DNA of 5,596 nt from contig JACCRJ010000412.1 of assembly GCA_013813615.1 (NCBI GenBank), forward strand, positions 1 to 5,596. Direction: 5' to 3'. The notes under the pieces were generated by a model that saw only the letters and a program-made list of their open reading frames with translations, ran no database searches and was not told where the DNA came from. Origin of the DNA: Lautropia sp. GTDB lineage: Bacteria > Pseudomonadota > Gammaproteobacteria > Burkholderiales > Burkholderiaceae_E. A program made the position numbers and the translations under genes. How positions within the stretch are numbered: the first letter of the stretch is position 1; each line of letters begins with the position of its first letter. Positions 1-5,596 of the stretch are shown here, piece after piece.

Positions 1-749
1 TCGTCCACCTCGACGTTCCACGCCAGCAGGGTGCGAATCGCCCGCTCGTGGGCGGGTGCGCTGCGTGCGGTGACCAGCGCGGTGCGGATTCGCATCGAGC
101 CGTCGGCGTCCTCGCGCAGCTTGTGCAGCGCCTCCAGCAGCGGCTTGAAGGGCCCGGGCGGCAACGGCGTGGTGGCGCGGATCGCTTCGTAGTCCTGGAA
201 GGCGGTCAACCCCTGCGCCTCGAACACCTGCTCGGCCTCATCGGAAAAAAGCACCGCATCGCCGTCGAAGGCGATCCGGACCTCGTTCGGATGCGACTCC
301 GCGAGCCGCCGCGATTCGGGATAGACGCGTGCGGCCGGAAAGCCGGCGGTCAGGGCGGCACGGACGTCCTCCGCATTGGCGGACAGGAAGAGGTGGGCGC
401 CCAAGGAATGCAGGTACCCGTAGGGCGCGCGGCCGCGGGTGAAGACGCCACGCTCGATCGGCAGGTGGTGGTGCTTCGCCGACCGGAACGCCCGCATGCC
501 GCTGGTGGGATCGTTGCGCGACAGCAGGACCACCTCGACCCGGTGCCTTGCGTCTGCATTGAAGCTCAGGAGCTTCTTGACCAGCGGCATCGCGACCCCA
601 CCGGCGGCAGGCACGTCCAGACGCTCGAGTTGCAGATCCATGTAGGCACGGTCGTCGCCGGCCTCGAAGAGGCGGTTCTCCGCCTCGAAGTCGAACAGGG
701 CGCGCGAGGAGATTGCGACGACCAGCTTGTCCTGCAACGTGATGGCCAT
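1..749 (-). CDS. Cytosolic 5'-nucleotidase (cN-I type), partial: C-terminal end outside window
   Basis: The product should hydrolyse nucleoside 5'-monophosphates to nucleoside and phosphate in the cytoplasm, in purine/pyrimidine salvage; the substrate preference cannot be read from the sequence. The 249 visible residues match the 5-nucleotidase family that includes animal cN-IA. The N-terminal strand VVAISSRALFDFEAENRLFE covers residues 10-29. A VVLLSRNDPTSGMR segment covers about 73-86 and a YLHSLGAHLFLSANAEDV segment about 112-129. IAFDGDAVLFSDE follows at 159-171; its D162 and D164 fit the HAD-type DxDx(T/V) catalytic motif I. LVTARSAPAHERA at 225-237 has T227 in the motif II position. The Lys/Asp motifs and roughly the last 50-60 residues expected for the family lie beyond position 1. 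The ATG at 747-749 is chosen because the conserved N-terminus begins there and no in-frame start codon lies close upstream. There is no clear Shine-Dalgarno sequence. It is transcribed divergently from the decarboxylase. There is no signal peptide. Confidence 0.9.
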   Translation of the reverse strand, partial: MAITLQDKLVVAISSRALFDFEAENRLFEAGDDRAYMDLQLERLDVPAAGGVAMPLVKKLLSFNADARHRVEVVLLSRNDPTSGMRAFRSAKHHHLPIERGVFTRGRAPYGYLHSLGAHLFLSANAEDVRAALTAGFPAARVYPESRRLAESHPNEVRIAFDGDAVLFSDEAEQVFEAQGLTAFQDYEAIRATTPLPPGPFKPLLEALHKLREDADGSMRIRTALVTARSAPAHERAIRTLLAWNVEVD

Positions 750-891
750 GTGTGTGGTGGCTGCGGCGGTGGCGATGACATGAAGGACGGGGCCGGCCCG
801 CGGCCCGGGTAGCGGTTATTATGCTCGCGGTGTCGTGCCGGGATCCGGCGGGCGCGCGCCGCTTCGCCAATCCCTTCCAGGGGTGACTGCA
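750..891. promoter_or_regulatory. Divergent intergenic region with candidate promoter island
   Basis: These 142 bases separate the start codons of the 5'-nucleotidase (leftward) and the decarboxylase (rightward), so promoters for both are expected here. The only AT-rich patch is GGTTATTATGC at about 814-824. Read rightward it gives the -10-like hexamer TATTAT (817-822). Read leftward it gives CATAAT (823 down to 818). Neither direction has a recognisable TTGACA-like -35 box at 16-18 bases, so the promoters may be weak or activator-dependent. A GC-only inverted repeat lies beside the island: GGGCCG at 790-795 and CGGCCC at 801-806, with a 5-base loop. If leftward transcription starts near 811, this hairpin would be at the 5' end of the nucleotidase leader. 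No transcription factor site is recognised. Confidence 0.35.
879..883 (+). promoter_or_regulatory. Ribosome binding site deciding the TTG start of the decarboxylase
   Basis: AGGGG at 879-883 lies 8 bases before TTG 892-894, which is good Shine-Dalgarno spacing. The two competing in-frame starts fit worse. GTG 883-885 overlaps the site itself. ATG 835-837 would add 19 residues (MPGSGGRAPLRQSLPGVTA) that do not resemble the family N-terminus. Confidence 0.6.
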
Positions 892-3138
892 TTGAAATTC
901 CGCTTTCCGATCATCATCATCGACGAGGATTGGCGCTCCGATTCCGCCAGCGGTCTCGGCATCCGGGCCCTGGCGAAGGCGATCGAGGACCAGGGCACGG
1001 AGGTCGTCGGCGGCTTCACCTATTTCGACGTCTCGATGGTCGCCAACCAGGCGGCCCGGGCATCGTCCTTCATCGTGTCCATCGACGACGAGGAGATTAC
1101 CGAGGAAGGCCCGGAGAGTCAGGCGATCCAGGAGCTGCGCAAGTTCATCCTGGAGACCCGCCGCCGCAACGCAGACATCCCGATCTTCCTCTTCGGCGAG
1201 ACCCGCACCTCGCAGCACATCCCCAACGAAATCCTGAAGGAGTTGCACGGCTTCATCCATATGTTCGAGGACACGCCGGAGTTCGTGGCCCGCTACATCA
1301 TTCGCGAGGCGACCAACTACCTCAACTCGCTGGCACCGCCGTTCTACAAGGCCCTGGTGCATTACGCCAACGACGGTTCGTATTCCTGGCATTGCCCCGG
1401 GCATTCGGGCGGCGTCGCCTTCCTCAAGAGCCCGGTGGGGCAGATGTTCCACCAGTTCTTCGGTGAGAACATGCTGCGCGCGGATGTCTGCAATGCGGTC
1501 GACGAGCTGGGCCAGCTGCTCGACCACACCGGCCCGGTGGCCAAGTCGGAGCACAACGCGGCGCGGATTTTCAACGCCGATCACCTCTACTTCGTCACCA
1601 ACGGCACGTCCACGTCCAACAAGATCGTCTGGCACTCCGGCGTGGCGCGCGACGACATCGTGATAGTGGACCGGAACTGCCACAAGAGCATCCTGCACGC
1701 GATCATGATGACCGGCACCGTGCCGATCTTCCTTCAACCCACCCGCAATCACCTGGGCATCATCGGCCCGATCCCGCTCGCGGAGTTCAGCCCGCAGAGC
1801 ATCCGCGCCAAGATCGAGGCCAACCCGCTGGTCAAGGACAAGACCGCGAAGCCGCGGGTGCTGACCATCACCCAGTCCACCTACGACGGCATCCTCTACA
1901 ACGTCGAGACCATCAAGGAGACGCTGGGCGACCACGTGGAGAACCTGCATTTCGACGAGGCCTGGCTGCCGCATGCAGCGTTTCACCCCCTCTATCACGA
2001 GATGCATGCCATCGGCGTGAACCGGCCGCGCTCGAAGAACGCGATGGTGTTCGCCACGCAGTCGACGCACAAGCTCCTGGCCGGCCTGTCACAGGCGTCA
2101 CAGATCCTGGTCCAGGAGTCCGAGACCCGCAAGCTCGACCGTTACCGCTTCAACGAAGCCTACCTGATGCACACCTCGACGTCGCCGCAGTACGCGATCA
2201 TCGCCTCCTGCGATGTGGCTGCCGCGATGATGGAGCCGCCCGGCGGCACTGCGCTGGTTCGCGAGTCGATCGTGGAGGCGCTGGACTTCCGCAACGCCAT
2301 GCGCAAGGTCGGCGCGGAATACGGCGACTCCTGGTGGTTTCCGGTATGGGGACCGGAGAGTTTCGAGCGCAACGGCAACGGCGGCCGGCGCGAAGACTGG
2401 ATGCTCAAGTCCTCGGACAAGTGGCACGGATTCGGCAAGCTGAAGACGGGCTTCAACATGCTCGATCCGATCAAGGCCACCATCATCACGCCGGGCCTGG
2501 ACATAGAAGGCAGCTTCGCGGATGTCGGCATTCCTGCTGCCGTCGTCACCAAGTACCTCGCCGAGCACGGCGTCGTGGTGGAGAAGACCAGCCTCTACTC
2601 GTTCTTCGTGATGTTCACCATCGGCATCACCAAGGGACGCTGGAACACGCTGGTGACGGAACTGCAGCAGTTCAAGTCCGACTACGACGAGAACCAGCCG
2701 CTGTGGCGGGTGATGCCGGAGTTCGTTGCCGCCAACCCGGCCTATGAACGCATCGGTCTGCGCGACCTGTCGACTCAGATCCACGAGGCCTACAAGTCCG
2801 ACGACGTCGCCCGCGTCACCACCGAGATGTACCTCTCGGAAATGCAGCCGGCAATGAAGCCTTCCGACGCGTACGAATGCCTGACCCACGGCAGGGTGGA
2901 CCGCGTGCCGATCGACGAACTCGTTGGCAGGATCACCACGATGCTGGTCACGCCGTACCCGCCCGGCATACCACTGCTGATCCCGGGCGAGCGCTTCAAC
3001 CAGACGATCGTCGAGTACCTGAAGTTTGCGCGCTCGTTCAACCGCAGGTTCCCGGGCTTCCATACGGACGTGCACGGGCTGGTCGCCGAAGAGGCCAACG
3101 GCGAACTCGCTTACTTCGTCGACTGCGTGCGGCCCTAG
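892..3138 (+). CDS. Orn/Lys/Arg decarboxylase (PLP-dependent, fold type I, winged)
   Basis: The enzyme decarboxylates lysine, ornithine or arginine to cadaverine, putrescine or agmatine, with a role in polyamine supply or acid resistance. With the TTG start it has 748 residues, the usual full length. Residues 1 to about 110 form the flavodoxin-like N-terminal wing (KFRFPIIIIDEDWRSD at 2-17). The PLP core follows: a YSWHCPGHSGG segment near 164-174; NGTSTSNKIVWH at 237-248, whose Ser/Thr residues bind the PLP phosphate; DRNCHKS at 260-266, whose H264 should stack on the PLP ring; HFDEAW at 353-358, whose D355 pairs with the pyridine nitrogen; and STHK at 391-394, whose K394 is the Schiff-base lysine. 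VEKTSLYSFFVMFTIGITKG at 563-582 and TPYPPGIPLLIPGE at 687-700 are the typical C-terminal signatures. All key residues are present. Overall it resembles Pseudomonas aeruginosa lysine decarboxylase LdcA most, from memory, but substrate choice cannot be settled by eye. It precedes the hydrolase by 17 bases, probably in the same operon. The main doubt is the start: TTG 892 is preferred over GTG 883 or ATG 835. Confidence 0.95.
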   Translation: MKFRFPIIIIDEDWRSDSASGLGIRALAKAIEDQGTEVVGGFTYFDVSMVANQAARASSFIVSIDDEEITEEGPESQAIQELRKFILETRRRNADIPIFLFGETRTSQHIPNEILKELHGFIHMFEDTPEFVARYIIREATNYLNSLAPPFYKALVHYANDGSYSWHCPGHSGGVAFLKSPVGQMFHQFFGENMLRADVCNAVDELGQLLDHTGPVAKSEHNAARIFNADHLYFVTNGTSTSNKIVWHSGVARDDIVIVDRNCHKSILHAIMMTGTVPIFLQPTRNHLGIIGPIPLAEFSPQSIRAKIEANPLVKDKTAKPRVLTITQSTYDGILYNVETIKETLGDHVENLHFDEAWLPHAAFHPLYHEMHAIGVNRPRSKNAMVFATQSTHKLLAGLSQASQILVQESETRKLDRYRFNEAYLMHTSTSPQYAIIASCDVAAAMMEPPGGTALVRESIVEALDFRNAMRKVGAEYGDSWWFPVWGPESFERNGNGGRREDWMLKSSDKWHGFGKLKTGFNMLDPIKATIITPGLDIEGSFADVGIPAAVVTKYLAEHGVVVEKTSLYSFFVMFTIGITKGRWNTLVTELQQFKSDYDENQPLWRVMPEFVAANPAYERIGLRDLSTQIHEAYKSDDVARVTTEMYLSEMQPAMKPSDAYECLTHGRVDRVPIDELVGRITTMLVTPYPPGIPLLIPGERFNQTIVEYLKFARSFNRRFPGFHTDVHGLVAEEANGELAYFVDCVRP

Positions 3139-3155
3139 GACAGGCTCTTAGCAAT

Positions 3156-4109
3156 ATGCTCGACCCCGCCGTCCGGTTGCTGCTCGACACGATCCTCCTG
3201 CCCAGGCACCCGCCATTCGATGTGGCGGCGCTGCGGCTTGCCCACCTGGCCTCACAGGAAGTGCTGGCCGGAGAGCCGGTGCCGGTGCAGAGCGTCGACG
3301 GCTTTACCGTCGATCCGGATGCGGTCCTCGGCACGCCGCGGCTGGCGGTGCGCCGCTACCAGCCGCGGGCCGGCTGCAGGCGCGCGATCATCTGGCTGCA
3401 TGGCGGCGGCTGGGTGGTGGGCACGCTCGACGGCCACGATCCCGTCGCGCGGGCCCTGGCAGTCGCGGCCGACAGCCAGGTGTTCTGCGTCGACTACCGC
3501 CTGGCGCCGGAGGCGCCGTATCCCGCGGCGCTGGCGGACTGCAGCGCCGCTTTCGCCTATATCGCCGCCAACGCAGGGCGCTTCGGCGTTGACCCTGCGC
3601 GCCTGGTGCTGGGCGGTGACAGCGCCGGCGGCCATCTTGCAGTCGGCGTCACCCGCTGGCTGGCGTCAGGTGGCTCGCCGGCCCGGCCCGCCGCGCTGGC
3701 GCTCGTCTATCCGGTCACCGACGCGCGCATGCTGCACGGGTCCTACCAGCGCTTCGCGCAGGGCTACCACCTGAGCGCCGCGCAGATGGCCTGGTTCTGG
3801 CAGCAGTACGCGCCGGCCGGGCTGACGGTAGACGGGTGTTCGATCGGGCTCGAGCATCCGGATCTGTCGCCGCTGCTGGCCGACGATCTGCATTGCCTGC
3901 CGCCCACGCTGGTCGTGACCGCGGAATTCGACGTGCTCCATGACGAAGGACTGGCCTTCGCCGGAGTCCTCGGCAACGCCGGCGTCGAGCATGAGTACCT
4001 GGAGGTTCCCGGCGTGATCCACGGCTTTCTGCGCCTGCAGGCGGCGCTGCGCCAGGCGCGCGACCTGCCGGACCGGATCAGCGCGCAGCTCGATCGCTGG
4101 AAGGTGTAG
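3156..4109 (+). CDS. Alpha/beta hydrolase, hormone-sensitive-lipase (GDSAGG) family carboxylesterase
   Basis: This is a 317-residue cytoplasmic esterase-like enzyme of the Abhydrolase_3 family (bacterial HSL or family IV, like E. coli Aes), about the usual length. The oxyanion-hole motif HGGGW is at residues 82-86. YRLAPEAPYPAALADC at 114-129 is the canonical family segment. GDSAGG at 154-159 carries the nucleophile S156. D259 (in AEFDVLHDEG) and H289 (in GVIHGF) complete the triad, so it looks active. No signal peptide is seen. Family members hydrolyse short-chain acyl esters and sometimes amides or lactones; the natural substrate here is unknown. The ATG at 3156 is 17 bases after the decarboxylase stop, which suggests co-transcription. 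Its Shine-Dalgarno is poor: AGGA at 3137-3140 overlaps the upstream TAG and is 15 bases away, while CAGG at 3141-3144 is 11 bases away. Translation may therefore depend on ribosomes finishing the decarboxylase. The reading frame stays open far upstream inside the decarboxylase, but family similarity begins near this ATG. Its last 32 bases overlap the convergent RDD gene. Confidence 0.92.
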   Translation: MLDPAVRLLLDTILLPRHPPFDVAALRLAHLASQEVLAGEPVPVQSVDGFTVDPDAVLGTPRLAVRRYQPRAGCRRAIIWLHGGGWVVGTLDGHDPVARALAVAADSQVFCVDYRLAPEAPYPAALADCSAAFAYIAANAGRFGVDPARLVLGGDSAGGHLAVGVTRWLASGGSPARPAALALVYPVTDARMLHGSYQRFAQGYHLSAAQMAWFWQQYAPAGLTVDGCSIGLEHPDLSPLLADDLHCLPPTLVVTAEFDVLHDEGLAFAGVLGNAGVEHEYLEVPGVIHGFLRLQAALRQARDLPDRISAQLDRWKV

Positions 4110-4575
4110 TCCTGACCAGCAGGCTGCCGGCCACCAGGTCATAGAGGGCCTGATGGCGCGAGTTGACGAGCGACCAGAGGAACGGCAGGGGCCACAGGAC
4201 CAGCCACCACGCCGATGCCTTCCAGACGGCGGCCAAGAGGCCCCAGAACAGGATCGAAGCGACCAGGTAGCGCCAGGCGGCGCGCGCGGCCGTGAGCGGC
4301 TCGCCGGTAGCCGCGGCCACCAGCGTCACGCCCATCGTCTTCATCGGCAACGTGCGCCGGCCCCCGCTCCAGAACCAGGTGAAGTAGGCACCGAGAATCA
4401 GGAAGAGGTAGATCTGGAAGGCGCTTCGCAGCAGGCTTTCGCCGCCTTTGAAACTGGTCAGGGCGGAGAATGCGTAGGCGAAGAAGAAGACCACGCCGAA
4501 CAGGATGACCGCTTCATAGACGGCACTCATCAGCCGCCGCCACGGATCGGCGGGAAGGCTGCCGCCGGCAGCCAT
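4078..4575 (-). CDS. RDD family integral membrane protein
   Basis: This 165-residue inner-membrane protein has the layout of the RDD family. A short N-terminus with an Arg pair (PWRRLMSAVYEAVIL, R13-R14) leads into a first hydrophobic span at about 18-39. A second span at about 51-71 is followed by the conserved loop RRTLPMKTMGVTLV (73-86). Two more hydrophobic stretches lie at about 102-118 and 121-137, and the C-terminal signature HQALYDLVAGSLLV (141-154) holds the family's second Asp, D146. The first family Asp, expected in span 1, appears to be Glu (E21). RDD proteins are mostly uncharacterised; some are implicated in ion or proton exchange or envelope stress, and nothing here fixes a function. 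The ATG at 4573-4575 shares its A with the TGA stop of the upstream DUF3106 gene (TGATG on the minus strand), so translation is probably coupled. No separate Shine-Dalgarno is evident. The 3' end overlaps the hydrolase gene tail to tail. Confidence 0.85.
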   Translation of the reverse strand: MAAGGSLPADPWRRLMSAVYEAVILFGVVFFFAYAFSALTSFKGGESLLRSAFQIYLFLILGAYFTWFWSGGRRTLPMKTMGVTLVAAATGEPLTAARAAWRYLVASILFWGLLAAVWKASAWWLVLWPLPFLWSLVNSRHQALYDLVAGSLLVRTTPSSDRAAR

Positions 4576-5267
4576 CAGGGCCGGGAGCCGGAGGCAGGTA
4601 CCAGCGCGTTGCCCCGCAACAGGGGTTGATCCACCCGCGGCAGGGGCTTGGCCGCTTCCTTGGCGAGTCCGGTGGGGGCGCCGGCGTGGCCGGCGGCGGT
4701 GTTGCTGGTGCTGCCGGCGCGGCGCAGGATTTCACGCTGCTCCTGGGTCATCGACTGGTAGCTCCGCCACTCCTCGACCCGCTGCGGGGCCGGCCTTTCC
4801 TTCGCCAGCCGGTAGTTCGCCCGGGCGACGCGGCGCTGCTCTGGCGACAGGTTGGCCCATTCCATGATGCGGCGCTGGGCCTTGGCCCGGCTGTCCGCAG
4901 ACATGGATGGCAGCTTGTTGGCGAGGGCGATCCAGGACTTCTTGTCGGCCATCGGCCAGGTATTCCACTCGGGCGCAAATGGCGCGAGCGCCGCCTGCTG
5001 GGCCTGAGTGAGGTCGACCCAGAGCGGCTCGAGCATGGCCGCCAGCGAGGGCCGCTGGGGCGTCGGGGTTTTAAGGGATGTGACGGGGGCAGGGGCGTGC
5101 CGGGACGGTGGCGAGACGTCGCGCGGGGTGCCATCGGACGTCAGGTCCGCCGGGTTCTGCACGCTCGAGCCCGCCCCTGGAGCCTGTGCCAGCGCGCTGC
5201 CGGCGCCGGACAATGCAGCCAACACAAGAAAAACGGGGCAGAGCACCCTGAGCATCCAGACCTTCAT
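4575..5267 (-). CDS. Exported DUF3106 domain protein with LTxxQ-like repeats
   Basis: This is a 230-residue predicted periplasmic protein of unknown function. The N-terminus MKVWMLRVL plus a hydrophobic stretch (CPVFLVLAALSGAGSALA) is a Sec signal peptide, probably cut after A27 (ALA-QAPG). No lipobox is seen at the cleavage site. A Pro/Ser-rich linker runs to about residue 75. The DUF3106 region spans about 80-183, helical and rich in Trp (83, 101, 104, 112, 137, 167), Gln and Arg. It holds three motifs of the same kind, each after a Trp: LTQAQ (86-90), LSPEQ (140-144) and MTQEQ (173-177). A low-complexity Ala/Pro/Gly tail follows. The start at 5267 lies 13 bases after the DUF3619 stop. A second ATG at 5253-5255 has a better AAGG 5 bases upstream and would still leave a signal peptide of about 23 residues, so the start is uncertain by four codons. 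An ATG-less extension upstream into the DUF3619 gene is unlikely. The stop overlaps the RDD start. Confidence 0.85.
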   Translation of the reverse strand: MKVWMLRVLCPVFLVLAALSGAGSALAQAPGAGSSVQNPADLTSDGTPRDVSPPSRHAPAPVTSLKTPTPQRPSLAAMLEPLWVDLTQAQQAALAPFAPEWNTWPMADKKSWIALANKLPSMSADSRAKAQRRIMEWANLSPEQRRVARANYRLAKERPAPQRVEEWRSYQSMTQEQREILRRAGSTSNTAAGHAGAPTGLAKEAAKPLPRVDQPLLRGNALVPASGSRP

Positions 5268-5280
5268 CGGCACCGGAAAC

Positions 5281-5596
5281 TCAGCGCCGGGTGTTCTTGA
5301 TGTAGACACCAAAACCGTGGTCGGCGTAAGCGACGAGGGGGACGTCGTCAGTCAGCAGTGCGGAATCCACCTCCGCCAGTTCCGCGGCCGACTGCTCCTG
5401 GCGCACGGTGTCCACCACGACCACGCCGACGGCCAGCAGCACCAACGGCACCGCCGTGGCTGCCACGCGCCACCATAGCGGGGTCCCCCGGTCGGCCCGA
5501 CCGTCTGTGCGCTTGTCCGCCCGCTTTTCATCCCGGCTGTCGAGGCCGCCGGGTACGTCAGCCGGCAAGGCAGGGGTCTGCAGCGCGCGCTGCGAC
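5281..5596 (-). CDS. DUF3619 family membrane protein, partial: N-terminal end outside window
   Basis: Only the last 104 residues are visible; the frame is open to position 5596 with no stop. DUF3619 proteins are about 130-140 residues (from memory), so roughly 30 residues are missing. The TTG codon at 5566-5568 is not taken as the start, because the frame continues upstream as SQRALQTPA, which suits the Arg/Ala-rich N-terminal region of this family. The visible part has a strongly charged Arg/Asp/Lys segment, then one transmembrane span (WRVAATAVPLVLLAVGVVVV, about residues 43-62 of the fragment). A conserved C-terminal segment follows: ELAEVDSALLTDDVPLVAYADHGFGVYIK. The charge pattern suggests a cytoplasmic N-terminus and a periplasmic C-terminus. 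The function is unknown. Position and topology would suit a membrane regulator such as an anti-sigma factor, but no anti-sigma domain is recognised. The stop is 13 bases before the DUF3106 ATG. Confidence 0.78.
   Translation of the reverse strand, partial: SQRALQTPALPADVPGGLDSRDEKRADKRTDGRADRGTPLWWRVAATAVPLVLLAVGVVVVDTVRQEQSAAELAEVDSALLTDDVPLVAYADHGFGVYIKNTRR

Noticed and set aside
48..812. A 254-codon plus-strand open frame
   Set aside because: It is antisense to the clearly recognisable 5'-nucleotidase; composition is low-complexity and matches no family.
238..2070. A 610-codon minus-strand open frame antisense to the decarboxylase and part of the 5'-nucleotidase region
   Set aside because: It is a shadow frame produced by GC-biased third positions. 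Its translation is Arg/Gly/Val/His-rich with no recognisable domain, while the plus strand encodes a complete decarboxylase with all catalytic residues.
2098..3075. A 325-codon minus-strand open frame inside the decarboxylase
   Set aside because: It is another antisense shadow; no motif, no start signal and no conserved domain can be seen.
2877..3155. A longer N-terminus for the hydrolase, as its frame is open back to 2877
   Set aside because: The extra 93 codons lie wholly in another frame of the decarboxylase or its short spacer. Starting at ATG 3156 gives the normal family length and N-terminus.
4113..4141. TGACC...GGTCA inverted repeat just after the hydrolase stop, considered as a terminator
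   Set aside because: The stem is only 5 bp with a 19-base loop, there is no T-run on either strand, and it lies inside the RDD coding sequence.
4626..5300. A 224-codon plus-strand open frame antisense to DUF3106
   Set aside because: It is Gly/Arg-rich shadow coding. The minus strand has a signal peptide, a known domain and operon-like junctions.
5568..5596. TTG at 5566-5568 as the true start of the DUF3619 gene
   Set aside because: The frame remains open to the window edge, and a start here would leave the protein shorter than the family and without its N-terminal region.

Overview
This is an ordinary-looking stretch of a GC-rich proteobacterial chromosome. The third codon positions are strongly GC-biased, which produces many long antisense shadow reading frames. 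The families present (a cytosolic 5'-nucleotidase, a full-length 'winged' Orn/Lys/Arg decarboxylase like the Pseudomonas LdcA type, and a DUF3619/DUF3106/RDD cluster) point to a beta- or gammaproteobacterium, with Xanthomonadales or Burkholderiales relatives most likely. No mobile element, tRNA, rRNA, CRISPR array or sign of recent transfer is visible. No gene-free stretch exceeds 142 bases.

Layout. (1) Positions 1-749, minus: a 5'-nucleotidase whose C-terminal end lies outside the window. (2) Positions 750-891: a divergent intergenic region with one AT-rich island, the only obvious place for promoters of both flanking genes. (3) Positions 892-3138, plus: a basic amino acid decarboxylase that probably starts at TTG. 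It is followed after 17 bases by (4) positions 3156-4109, plus: a hormone-sensitive-lipase-type alpha/beta hydrolase, probably in the same transcript. (5) Positions 4078-5596, minus, converging on the hydrolase with a 32-base overlap of coding sequence: a tight three-gene run, in transcription order a DUF3619 membrane protein (5' end outside the window), an exported DUF3106 protein and an RDD-family membrane protein.

How the genes may work together. The decarboxylase would make a diamine or agmatine from lysine, ornithine or arginine, consuming a proton. The hydrolase behind it has no known link to that reaction, so any shared pathway is inference. The minus-strand run looks like one translationally coupled envelope unit: a small single-span membrane protein, a periplasmic protein with three LTxxQ-like motifs, and a polytopic membrane protein. 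From memory of related genomes, such runs often follow an ECF sigma factor gene; that gene would lie just beyond position 5596. This run is the part of the window that is least understood and most worth following up.
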